This document shows, piece after piece, positions 42,062 through 52,754 of a DNA stretch of 62,660 nucleotides (positions are counted from its first letter, which is position 1; every line of letters starts with the position of its first letter). This DNA is from Gracilaria domingensis. Taxonomy: Eukaryota > Rhodophyta > Florideophyceae > Gracilariales > Gracilariaceae. The stretch is from contig VCMS01000200.1 in assembly GCA_022539475.1 (NCBI GenBank), forward strand, positions 1 to 62,660, given 5' to 3'. The notes beneath the pieces are model-generated. The model was not told where the DNA came from, searched no databases, and saw only the letters and a program-made list of their open reading frames with translations. The position numbers and the translations under genes were made by a program.

Positions 42062-42244
42062 ATTCAGATCCGATTGGCAATTTTGCCGGGATAGTAGTAG
42101 CTTTGCTATAAATTTGAAGAAGATTATTTGGAACATTTTACGTGTACTTTACAGGTATCCGCCTAATCTGCTGTATGTCAACTGCATATCTCCACGCCAT
42201 CCAACGGGTATCTAGGTACTCCTCTGCAGTTGTGTGCAGGAAAC

Positions 42245-43037
42245 GGGGAGGCGCGGGAAATCCAGCATGAAGCGCATAGCGACACCATACATTTACGTCT
42301 GTAGTAACTGTAAAGTACAGGAATGTTTGCTTACTATAAGAATTTTAATTTGTGTCAGTGACACTATTGGCAAACGCGATGTTGAAGATGTCAATGGCTA
42401 TATCGACATCTTCAACATAGCGGTTTTCCCGGAAGAACCGAATCTTGGTCCGCCTCTAGTTTGGTTGTTTCGGTTTCAAGTTTGACAAAACTAGCGTACT
42501 CCGAAGTAAAATACGAATGTAAAGTGGAGTACCCTAGAGTCGACTTCATTCGAGTTAGTTAACACAAGTAGTTGAGCAGACCAAGGAGCGATATATAGCG
42601 CCAAAATCGCTATATATCGCTTTTTGGTATGCCAAATTTAGTGTCTAGCGACACTCGAATCAAGACAAAACTAGCGTACTCCACTTTAAATCTGCACGTT
42701 GCATCGGAGTACGCTTGTTTCATCAAAATTGAAACAGGAACAACGACACTAGAGGCAGACCAAGATTCGAGATCACGCGGAAAATTTGCTATGTTAAAGA
42801 TGTCGATGGCGAAAGATGTCGATGGAGCTATAGAGCCATCGACATCTTTAACATAGCAAAATTTCCGCGTGATCTCGAATCTTGGTCTGCCTCTAGTTTA
42901 CGTCGCGTTCTTGGATGGTGTCACTGACACAAATTAGAGGTATCTATTGTAATTCAGCATTGCGTGTGGTTTAAAGTCGTTACGAACCATCTGCAATGTC
43001 ACACCAGCGTGATGCTGGATTTCCCGCGTCTCCCGGC
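42245..43037. mobile_element. Foldback element built of nested hairpins
   Basis: The outer arms (about 42245-42480 and 42760-43037) are inverted relative to each other: both contain CGCGGGAAATCCAGCAT, AATTTGTGTCAGTGACAC and AGACCAAGATTC-type segments. Inside are further hairpins: a near-perfect one of about 60 bp per arm at 42767-42897, GCGATATATAGCG with its complement at 42587-42619, and one of 12 bp per arm at 42380-42413. CAAAACTAGCGTACTCC occurs twice in direct orientation (42487, 42664). No protein is encoded. Confidence 0.75.
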
Positions 43038-43667
43038 AACATGTGTCGTCTTATCTTGTGACATCTAGTTGACCTGAATAAATCTTTGATTATGCATTGA
43101 ATGTTTGGGCCAAATTGATATCGCACTGATAATGTTGGTCCTATCTTTGATAATGTTGTTCCAATGCAGATATTGTTGGTCTGGGGCAATATCAGCATTT
43201 GAGCCGTGTGATAATGCAGCTGTATAGAGATATCTACAACTATCCTACAAGCTGTCTACTGTCCTTTGCAGGCTCGTGAGCCACAAGCCACGGTAAAGCG
43301 TCATGGCTGGCTTGTAGACTCTTCTGTGTTGCAACAGCCATCCATTTCAAACTATGAATAAATTGCTCGTCTGTATGCTTGCAGACAGCTGTGCGAGAAC
43401 CACTGGCGATCACTCGGATGTACAGTCGACCTAAGTCATAGACAACAGTCAAGCAGCTCCTCGTTTTCAAGCACCAACACACTGTAGTCAGTGTTATAGA
43501 ATATTATAGCAGCACCTAAGCATTCGCAGATTCCGATATATAATATCTTGCGCTTGAAAAGCGTTCTGTTTTACTTGCACGAATACTTGAGTACAGCACA
43601 AATCGTTCTTGCGCGCCAACTCGCACGTCAGAACTGACAAAGAGAAGCAATCAGGTTTAACTGTTGG
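43038..43667 (-). pseudogene. Unrecognised coding remnants
   Basis: Two adjacent minus-strand frames (43667-43494 and 43482-43240) look protein-like (SLSVLTCELARKNDLCCTQV; TVVYDLGRLYIRVIASGSRT; DEQFIHSLKWMAVATQKSLQ), but I do not recognise them. They are out of frame with each other and the first is cut by hAT MITE B. Possibly one host gene, broken or with an intron. Confidence 0.25.
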
Positions 43668-44158
43668 CAGGGCCGTATTTGTCACTGACTGACTAAGCTA
43701 AAAAACGGGTGACTAAAGACTGACTGACTACGACGGTAAAAAATATTTAGTCATTTTAGTCATAGCAAATTTTAGGTTCTTTACAATGGCGTATTAAACG
43801 CGAAAGTCTACTGTGATACCGAATTACAAGCATATTCACAAAACTTAGAGGTAAGACATGTCCTGTTGTACGAAATTAAACTCAAAGGTTTACAAAAAAT
43901 TGTTTGAAAACATCCAATTTATTTCGTTTTTTTGTCACAAGTAAGCTTTAAGACGATTACGTAGCGCAGACTACTATTTTAAATCATGCTAAATGCACCG
44001 AAAGTTCTTTGGTGGACGCCATTGCGTGTTAAGTTGATAAAACTGAGCAAAAAAAATATTTGAAAGCTTTTAAGGACTAACATGACTGACTTACTGATTT
44101 TTTGTTGTGACTAGTGACTAAGGGAAACTAAATTTAGTCAGTCACAAATACGCCCCTG
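43668..44158. mobile_element. hAT-type MITE B
   Basis: 491 bp with ends CAGGGCCGTATTTGTCACTG and, inverted, CAGGGGCGTATTTGTGACTG, flanked by the exact 8-bp duplication ACTGTTGG (43660-43667 and 44159-44166). Subterminal ACTGACT/AGTCAGT repeats. No coding capacity. Confidence 0.9.
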
Positions 44159-44393
44159 ACTGTTGGTCAGGGCACCCTCGCAAGTCTTCGTCATTCCCTT
44201 GCAAATATCGCTTTGCAATCAATGTTTAAAAGACAAGCACGAACTGTCGCACACCACCGAATGTTATTCTTACTTTCGTGCAGAGATTGTCTTCAGGGTT
44301 TTGGGCGAGTGCCAATCGGCTTCTCGCAGAAAGTATATTTGAAAAGCTCTCCAATTTTCCCACTTAACTACGTCGAGCAATTACTTCAAAACT

Positions 44394-45952
44394 ATGTTCA
44401 GAGCCCTTTGGTTTGTCTTTCCTTTTGCGTTTCGACCCCTATTTGTGCAGGGCAGAGACAATCCCGTTGACGATGATGTGGTTTTCGACTTAGACAATCG
44501 CACTCGAAATGCTTTCAATGCCGCTTATATTGGGAACGGAATGTATTCGGCGAATAATAACGATCTAGACCCCTTTCCTTATAAGGCAGTGAAAACCATA
44601 GACCAACTCATCGGAAACATTACTGACTCCCCTGATGTTCGTTTACTGCCAGCCTCGACGACATGGAGATACTTTCGCATGGACATGAGAGGACATTTCG
44701 ACAAAATCCAGGCAAATTCATCATCAGTGGAGCTCAGCTATATCTACACAAACTCCACTGGGCTGATACCTGTGGCCACATCGCATTGAGGCGCGGAAAC
44801 AGTTTTGCTCATGCGGGAGCAATGGACCTCTTGAACGATTTTGATATTTGGGAATACCCTCTTCGACTCATCCTACGTAAATCTGGAAACGGTACGTTTG
44901 AATTCCCGACTCCTTACGTGGACATTTCGGCGATTTCTAGTCTTGCAAATGATACGTTTGGGCTGCTCACCGGTGATTGTTCTCTGAGCCGTGCGGATGA
45001 ACAATTCAATGTGGGTCACTTTACAACTGCCAGAAAGGCGGACTGTATGGGCGTGGCTGGATCGTTGGGAGATGAGACTCGTTGCTATGAAAACGATCGC
45101 AGATGTCGTCAGGATTCATGTGAAGAACAGTGCTGTGCGTCCGCTCAATATGAATATGATCGCAATTCCACATGCATGTGGGTTCAAGTTAGTCCAAGAG
45201 GGGGTCTTTCGGCTGATGTTACGTTCATGGATCTTTTGGAACACTTGAGCAAATGGAGTCTGGATGCTCCTCTTGGAACAGGATTTGAGTTTCAGAAGAT
45301 ATCGATTCTGATGAAAGCAAAACCGACAGATCTGAACAGAGATGTGGAATCGGAGACTATCAAGCAACTACATCGGACCAGTGAAGCCGTAGAAGCGCTG
45401 TTGACGCAGATGGTGGTTGACGCAGAAAATGGAATACCGCGCAGACCCAGCTCAGTGGAACTAGCGCTCGTATGTGCCACTATACTTTCGGCTATTCTGG
45501 CCGTGGACTCCTCGAGACTTTACAAGGGCTTGTCGAGGCTTCTCGTGAAGTCAAGAGTGAAAATATGGTGGCCCCTTTGGAAGAAGTTGTTTCTTTTGCC
45601 GTTGGTGTTTGCGATTTCGATATTGCCGGCGGTTGTACCAGTGGCAATTATCATATACCAAGAGGTGTGTGTGAGCCAGTTGGACATGAGACGCTTTGGA
45701 AATGGGTGGCATGGGAATCTGATACGAGACTCTCCGACCGGAGAGGATTTGTTTTGGATCAGAAGGGTGATGACGGAGGTTCACTTCACGTCAGAGCATA
45801 AAGTCCGCGTTGCATACATTCTGGTACCGCTTTTCTTGTTGGGGGCTGATGTTTTCTTGGAAGGATTATGGCTGCTCCGCTTTCTTTTTGGTGCGGACCA
45901 ACTAAGCGAAGCAGCTGCGGTAAAGGGCGATGATGGTTCAGAAATTGCATGA
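44394..45952 (+). pseudogene. Unrecognised secreted/membrane protein gene with one frameshift
   Basis: 44394-44789 begins with a signal peptide (MFRALWFVFPFAFRPLFVQG) and continues as an extracellular-looking domain with N-glycosylation-type Asn sites. At about 44730-44790 the frame shifts and 44795-45952 continues: a Cys cluster (CYENDRRCRQDSCEEQCCAS), a helical stretch (HRTSEAVEALLTQMVVDAEN), then three hydrophobic segments (VELALVCATILSAILAV; LFLLPLVFAISILPAVVPVA; VAYILVPLFLLGADVFLEGL). The pattern suggests a plasma-membrane or endomembrane protein with a large outside domain. A single indel, biological or a consensus error, separates the parts. No family recognised. Confidence 0.6.
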
Positions 45953-46400
45953 ATTGATGGCGCAGTTGGTGCAAAGTGTGACTCAGTAGTAGGTACTACA
46001 AGCTGTTATTGCTCGCCAAGGTCTTGCTCCATGGCGGAAGATCTTTAGTGTTTGGTTAGGGGTGGTACAGACGGACATGTCTAGCACCTCGTGATGATAG
46101 GCACAACCTATGCACGCAGTAGATTCGACCAGAGTCGTACTGTTCCCGGGTAGGGTGGGTAGGGATTTCGAAACAAGCGATCGTGATGCAAGATAGAGTG
46201 CAGACATGCGCCTCGCCGGAGAAGTTTGCATTCGCCGGCGACGACAGAGTTGCCTCCATGCCTGTCTTCCCCTCAAGAGCATCTTGCACCACGTCGCTTC
46301 ACCAATTGGCTGTAATAAATCTTATTCATCACTATCGTAGCGCTCTCGGAAGATTTTAAGATTTGTTTTGAGTTGACAAGACTGACTTCGAGGTCTCCAT
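45953..46400. other. Intergenic
   Basis: No gene or repeat seen between the membrane-protein gene and the copia-2 LTR. Confidence 0.45.
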
Positions 46401-46643
46401 TGTTAGGAGCTTGAAGTCTGCTTTACTCTTTTATACTACTTAGATCTAGGTCTAGATACTTTTACAAACATGAATGATTTCTACATCTCAAAGTGTGGAA
46501 GTCGTATATAGAAGGTTCTAAATCATGCCATATACTTCTATACATAATTGTTTCTACGTTGTTCTAAAGATTTCTAGAGTGTTCTAGAACATTCTTCTGT
46601 GATCTTTTTGCTTCCCGAGAGAAGTTAATTGCTTCCCATGACA
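46401..46643 (-). repeat. copia-2 3' LTR (putative)
   Basis: About 243 bp, TGTTAG...CATGACA on plus, directly next to the polypurine tract; a TATA-like GTATAAAAG lies on minus at about 46432. The partner LTR is not in the window, so the borders are provisional. Confidence 0.55.
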
Positions 46644-49300
46644 CGCCCCCTCAAGAAGATGATGGAATAATTCGTAGACACTTCATGTGAACCTCCATTA
46701 CTGATTTCGGCAGTATTTTGGTGAATGAATCTGCGTAATTCAGTTCTGAGGGCGTATATTCTACCAAAATTTCCATTTGTTGTACGGACTCCTTCACGAA
46801 GCTGTATTTGATACCGATATGCTTCACGTTCCTTAGACCTTGAACTTCTGTTGTCCACTTAATGCTTCCTAAGTTGTCTTGTAAAATTTTCGTGGGCTCT
46901 TCTAGCCGTAGCTCTAGTCGGCTTTATAGTTCTCGAATCCATTTAACACTCCTTACACATTCAGATAATGCAAAAACTTCTGCTTCACACGTAGATAGAG
47001 CTACATACTGCTGTATTTTTGATTCCCAAACGACTGGAACCTCATTAATGCATACTAAAAGGCCAGTTCTAGATCTTCTTCCATCTTTTTCTCTTCCCAA
47101 ATCGGCATCAGACCATGCATTTAACACAGTGCTGCCAACTTTTGGAATGCTTATACAGTGATCCAGAGAGCCCTTTAAGTATCTGATGACATGTTTCATT
47201 GCTTTCCAATGACTCGGATGAGGATCAGATTGAAATTTTCCAAGCAGTGAGACCGCTGTCGAAATATCTGGTCTTGCGCGTGTTGCCAAAAATAATAGCT
47301 TTCCTAGTATTTTCCTATAAGAAACATCCTTCATTTTTGCACTTTCGTCATCGTTCAATGGTTCTGGTATGTTATAGAGAGAGTGTGTTACAGGTAATGG
47401 AGTTTTCACGGGTTTGCAAGTCTCCATGTTTGCCTCTCTTAGTACCTTTTCAATGAGAGCTTTTTGTGATAATTGTAATTCACAGTCGTTTTCCTCAACT
47501 TTAACTCCAAGAAATTGACTTCCTCTTCCCAGATCTTTAAGTTGGTACTGTTGCTTCAAATCTCTTTTTGTTTCAATTATTACATCGATATCTCCAAAGA
47601 GAACAATGTCGTCCACGAACGCTAGTAAAATAACGAGAGAATTATTTTTCCGTTTGATATAAAGACAATAAACAGAACAAGTTTGAAAATCCTGGCTGAG
47701 TAAAAATTGTTGAAGTGTTTTGAGCCATAATTTTGGCGCTTCTCGTAGTCCGTATAGGGATTTGCGAAGCCTAACAACTCCACCATTGGCCTCAGAGATA
47801 GTAGGAATTTGTGGTAGCTTCACAATAACATTAGAGTCTGCGGGTAGAGATGCATTTAAGAATGCTCCGTTAATATCAACCCGGTGTCTGTGCCATCCTA
47901 ATGAGGATGATAAGCAGAGAAGAAATCTGAAAATTTCAAAACCTGTCACTGGCGCATAGCAATGCTTTGCTTCTAGGTCAGTAAGGTTCTGAAAATTCCC
48001 ACGAGCTACCAATCTCGCCTTGAATTGCTTAGGAATCCTATATTCATCTCGTTTTAGGCGCAGTATTATTCCAGTGGGAAGAGCCTTAACGTTTGCGTCA
48101 GAGATTCTTTCATATGTTTTAGCCTCCATCACTGTATTAAATTCTTCATTAATGGCGTTTCTCCAAACTTCCCACTCCTTCGACTTCATTGCTTCCTGCA
48201 GTGATGGTTCATCATTTGTCGATATAGAAACAGGACTGCATCCAGTAGCTTTGGATCGTGATCTGAGATTGTATCTATGATGCGCTTCTGGATTAACGGT
48301 GTGTTGTGAAGTTTCATCATCGTATTTAGTTCCATCAAACGATGACGGATGTTCTGGGTAGTGCGTGAGAGTGCTGTGGTTGTCGTTATCCTTTGGATCT
48401 TCGTCCGTCTCCCCGCTACTGTTCTTTTCCATAACAAGTGCTGGTTGTGGCTGACTTGAAGTATCGAAATGGATTTTGTTCTCTGTCTCCTCATCGGATG
48501 ACTCATCTTCGATCAAGAGTTATTGATTGTTGGTGGCCGTTTGCACTTCTTCTGACCACGAGCCAAAAACTATCGTCCCCGGGAACGAATTTTCGTGGAA
48601 TCGTACATGCCTCGATTTTTGGACTCCAGTTTTAGTAAAAATATTGTATATCCCTCCATTTATATGTCCGAGGTTAAGTCCATTTTGCATTAATGCGACA
48701 AATTTCCCTTTCTGTTTCCGGTCCCTTTTCGGTATTTCTATGGACACGAGACACCCAAATGGCCTTACATGCTTCGCATGAGCCGGTTTCTTGCACATTA
48801 GAGCAATATAAGGAGATTGCTTTGTTACTGAGTGTTGAATAATATTTTTGGCGTCTACAATATGTTGCAAAGCATAGGTCCAGTATCGCAAAGAATGGTT
48901 CGATTGCTGCAGGCAAGCCCGAATTGCAGAAATTATTACGCCTTGAGTTCTCTCGACGAGACCATTTGAGGATGGAGTGTACGGAGATGTGGTGTGAATC
49001 TCGATTTCAAGTTTATCCATTTTGGATTGAATAGGTTAGAATTCTTTTCCTCCATCGCTGTGAAGAGAAGCAACGGTGTGGCTAGTCTGACGCTCCATTC
49101 ACATCATAAACTGGTTGACGACAAAAGAGGCATCTTTTTTTGCTTTGATTGGCTTTGCGAAAACAAATCTTGTGAATTCATCCGAAACAGTGCAGAAGTA
49201 TTTGTATCCCTCTATAGTACCGGGTTTAATTTGTCCGACCACGTCTGTGTAGAGCAAAACGCTTTTTGTGGGGATGCACCAGGGTGCTTTTCATAGTTTG
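46644..49300 (-). pseudogene. copia-2 integrase, reverse transcriptase and RNase H
   Basis: Integrase: LLYTDVVGQIKPGTIEGYKY, SLHSDGGKEF, SNGLVERTQGVIISAIRACL. RT: YKARLVARG-type entry (QFKARLVARGNFQNLTDLEA), VDINGAFLNASLPADSNVIV, catalytic LAFVDDIVLFGD. RNase H: AWSDADLGREKDGRRSRTGL, YVALSTCEAEVFALSECVRS. Breaks: TGA at 49099-49101 between FMM and MERQT, where related elements have Trp; a TAA after GGKEF near 49040; TAA at 48520-48522; and a frameshift near 46924, after which KHIGIKYSFVKESV...ADSFTKILPK continues in another frame. Confidence 0.85.
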
Positions 49301-50266
49301 TTGATCCGTTACAGGCTTCGATACCTCAAGTTATGAGAGACTACTGTGGTAGGGGCCCTTTTTTGGGGTACGCCTAGAAAGAGTAGTATTTCTGCACACG
49401 TGTGCTAAGTTGGCCCGATAGCGGGTGCGCCGTGGCAAGCCTGCCACGTTTGCACACCTGTAATGTATTGGTCGGCATTGCCGGGTAGTTAGATATTTTA
49501 ATTGATATTTTCAAGTGCCGTTTATAAGTGGCGGCACTTGCCGCCACTGTACGGAAAGTAAACCTCAACGAGGCCTTTGGCTCTGATCTTCTTGTTCCTT
49601 GCGCGCGGTCACAAGCCCCATCCTGGGAAATACCGCCGAAATTCCGGGCTGATCAACCAACCTCCGTCTCTGAGAAGTACTAATCCGTCGTCACGGCACT
49701 TTTTTTATCTATTTTATTGTCTTTATTTCCGTCTTACGGCTTTCGCTACTCTGCCCTACATTGTAGGTTTGTCCCATTTGTCTCGGGAGTTTTCCTGCTT
49801 ATTGCGGGTCAGTGGTCCGCAGTGCGGCTCGTTTGCTCATCTTTTGTCGTCCCATACCGTTGGGCTGGATACCTCCACTCGCTGTGGCTCGCCGGAATCA
49901 TCCAGTTACCTACGCCGATTCTACCCCTCCACCTCCGACTGCACGCCCAGATCGGGGCCACCCGGATTTACACCCGGCTCGTGTTGGCCCTATCGGAGGG
50001 TTCTGCCGCTCGACTGCCCTTCACAGGGAGCAGGGCCTGAACACTCTGAGGTGCCCGTCCGCGACGCGGCTTGTTGTTTTCCCGTCGAGGGTTTGCACCG
50101 CAAACTGGTCTCCCGACCTAGAATCGGCTTTATTGGCCAACAATCGTTGGAGCTGGTTCGTTTGTTTGGAGCCCAGATACTTGGGAATATCCGTTCTTAC
50201 GGTTCTCTCATTGTCCGTTTTCGGAAGTTGTTTTGGTTGCCAATTGGCCGACTGTGTCGGTGAACG

Positions 50267-51655
50267 ATGTCGTCCCGTCGCAGGAGTAGCGCGCCATGTG
50301 CCGCTTCTGTACCCGGTTCGTCCGGCTTGCCGGCAAGTTTGCCTCCGTTGCCGAAGGACGCCCTGGGGGTCCCAGGCAATGGCGACCCGAAACTGGCTTC
50401 CCGGGGCCTTCGTTCTGATAACGGGACCGCACCCACTCGTGGGCCAACCGAAATCGCACTTGCGGCTGATGCCGCCGCAGCAGTTGACGTCATGTCGTCG
50501 CGGTCCGACGAGTATACCCTCCGTGAATTAGAGGCTCAGGTTCGCATTCTGCAGAACTCCTCCCAAGTGGGCCTCATCCGGGATATTACGAAACTCCGGC
50601 AACGGCTCAACGAAGCTGGTGTCCGGGATGTTTCGAGCGACGTCCGTGTTTTACGGTCTGATATCAACCAGATTATGGAACACCGACAGGTGTCGGCTGC
50701 CCTGCACGAGCAGGCTTCCGCACGTTTGGACCGCCTGGCTACCCGTCTGGAGACGGTCGAGCAAATCATCATATCTGATGCTGTTGCGCCGGGAGCCCCG
50801 GTTTCTGAGGGTTCTCAGCACTCGCGCCCTTCCCGGGATCGCCCGGCAAAGAAGAAGGTCAAGGTCGGGTCTGACACGTCTTCTTCATCCTCTTCTGATG
50901 AGGAGGGCCCTAAAAAGGGATCGTCTACCGACTCTTCGGACAGCACGGAAGAGCGCTCTCGCTATCGTTCATCCAGTTCGCGGGCTACTGAAGCCACCTC
51001 TGGTGTTGCACGAGGCCGTACGAAAGGATGGAGACACCTCGGATTGAAGGAATTGAAGCCGACAAACTTATTATATCGGAAGCTGCTATCGTACCGATAT
51101 TATCGGCTTGATGACACGACGCCACAGAAAACCCCACGTGGAACTGGCAAAGTGCGAAATCATCTCCGACAAATGGAGCTCACGCTAAAGCCCCAGAAGT
51201 TCTCTGGGGAAGATCCAATTCTTGTCTTGGAATTTCTTAGCCGCTTCGTAGCGGAAGCCGATGTACTTCGGATGAGTGAGGCACAGGCCTACATCGCGCT
51301 GCCGTACTTTTTGACGGGCGTAGCCGAAGATCAATTCAATTCGGTTCGTGGGTCGTCTCGCGCCTCCGAAGGAGGAGTTACGTGCTGGCCGGAAGCGGTA
51401 CAATATCTCCTGCGCTCTTACGCGACAGGCAATGCGATACAAGGTGCTATACTCGCGCTGCGAGACACGAAGCAAGGAACCGAAGAGTCGGAAACCGTTT
51501 ATTCGACCCGCCTCAATAAGGCTTTCCACAGATGTGGCAACGTGTTCTCCGCAGCTGAGCGGTGTACGATGTTTGTTGATAGACTGGATCGATCAATTCG
51601 GACGTTGGTAGCCCATTATCGGGAGAACAAACGCCGGATTACCTATCTGGAACTC
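50267..51655 (+). pseudogene. gypsy-2 gag, 5' part
   Basis: ATG at 50267. The N-terminal 250 residues are Ser/Arg/Pro-rich with a coiled coil (LRELEAQVRILQNSSQVGLI, then RQRLNEAG); the C-terminal part is a retrotransposon gag domain (QKFSGEDPILVLEFLSRFV; TEESETVYSTRLNKAFHRCG; CTMFVDRLDRSIRTLVAHY). The frame is broken after TYLEL at 51655 by gypsy-3, whose target duplication AACTC is 51651-51655, and continues at 58976. Confidence 0.85.
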
Positions 51656-52172
51656 TGTTAGAACACTGGGTCTGAGGTTGAGAACGTGAACGATGATGAC
51701 TGTCGAGGAGAGTTCGGGCAGTCGACCAGGGTTTATATGGAGAATCGGACCTTCGAAAATAAGGTCGCTAACGCAGATTTCTAGAATATCCCTCAAACTA
51801 ATGTGTCTATGAGTACTGGCCCTTGCGTCGGAATTAGTGTAGAAACTGTGCGTAGAAATCGACAGTGGAGTCGTCTAGAAGCTTCTAGAAGTTCCTGAAA
51901 CGTGTCCATTTGTAGAAGTTCCAGCAAGGCACCGAAACTATGAAGTCAGTCATGACGTCAACTGACGAGGCAGACATCACACGTGACATGTCTTGGTAAC
52001 ATTATGACAACTAATGTCAAACAAAGACTCTGAGGATCATTAGGGTATCAAATCGGATCGCTAGATCACGGGGAATTCAAAGAAAGCATCAAAACATTAA
52101 ATGACTAACTAAAAGCATAGCAATATAACAAATTCAAATAAAAACATGACCAGAATTAACGAAATCCTAACA
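51656..52172 (-). repeat. gypsy-3 3' LTR
   Basis: 517 bp; differs from the 5' LTR by two transitions, near 51697 and 51704. Confidence 0.93.
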
Positions 52173-52207
52173 TCACTTCCCCCATTAAGGAGAGTCGTCC
52201 CGACTCG

Positions 52208-52719
52208 TTAGTTGTTGGGCGTACCATTCGGAATAGGATGATTTGGAAACTGTCCTGGAGGGTTAGGGAAGAGAACCATATCGGAACGCGGTTCAAACGT
52301 CATGGAAAGATCAGTATTATCTCCAAATTCCTCGATGTGTACAATAGCACTTTCACTTGTATTCAAGAATGTATCTCCGCGGTCCGGCGAGAGGTGACCA
52401 AACTGAGATACCAGGTAAGAGAATAGGAATAGAACGAACTCTTCATGAATATCTTCAAGTGTGCCATCTTCATAAGCTTGAATAGCTTTCTTAGCATGAT
52501 CGCATTCTCTGGGGTTAGAAATGGTCCTCGAACTTGCAGAAAGGCAAAGCAAATATGACATGAGGCCCATGCAAGACGAAATCTCTCGAAAAGTTCATCG
52601 GTAATACCATCAAACCAGGTAAGCATCCTTCGTCCCCCAAGAACTATACGACTGTAGAACTGACTGGCGTTGTCGAGTTGCAGATTGTTCGCGATGTTCG
52701 GCTGTCCGTTGTTCGTCAT
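52208..52719 (-). pseudogene. gypsy-3 extra frame after pol
   Basis: Starts ATG at 52719 (MTNNGQPNIANNLQLDNASQ) 36 nt after the pol stop. It reads to about 52505 (LAWASCHICFAFLQVRGPFL), then shifts by one base and continues to 52208 (DHAKKAIQAYEDGTLEDIHE, HIEEFGDNTDLSMTFEPRSD), about 170 residues in all. It holds the env position but shows no signal peptide, glycosylation pattern or membrane anchor. Unrecognised. Confidence 0.55.
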
Positions 52720-52754
52720 TGTTGGTGATGGGTGGTTACTGGGCCCGGGAATAT

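Larger units (their letters stand above)
46401..49344 (-). mobile_element. Ty1/Copia element copia-2, cut off on its 5' side
   Basis: On minus, the order integrase (49300-48520), RT (48516-47400), RNase H (to about 46680), polypurine tract (TGAGGGGGCG) and LTR (TGTCATGGG...CTCCTAACA; 46643-46401) is that of copia. Gag, protease and the 5' LTR are absent: the element stops where gypsy-2 begins (about 49345). The missing part may lie to the right of gypsy-2, outside the window. Confidence 0.82.

Noticed and set aside
52208..52719. Envelope gene of gypsy-3
   Set aside because: Right position, but no signal peptide, transmembrane anchor, Cys pattern or glycosylation sites.
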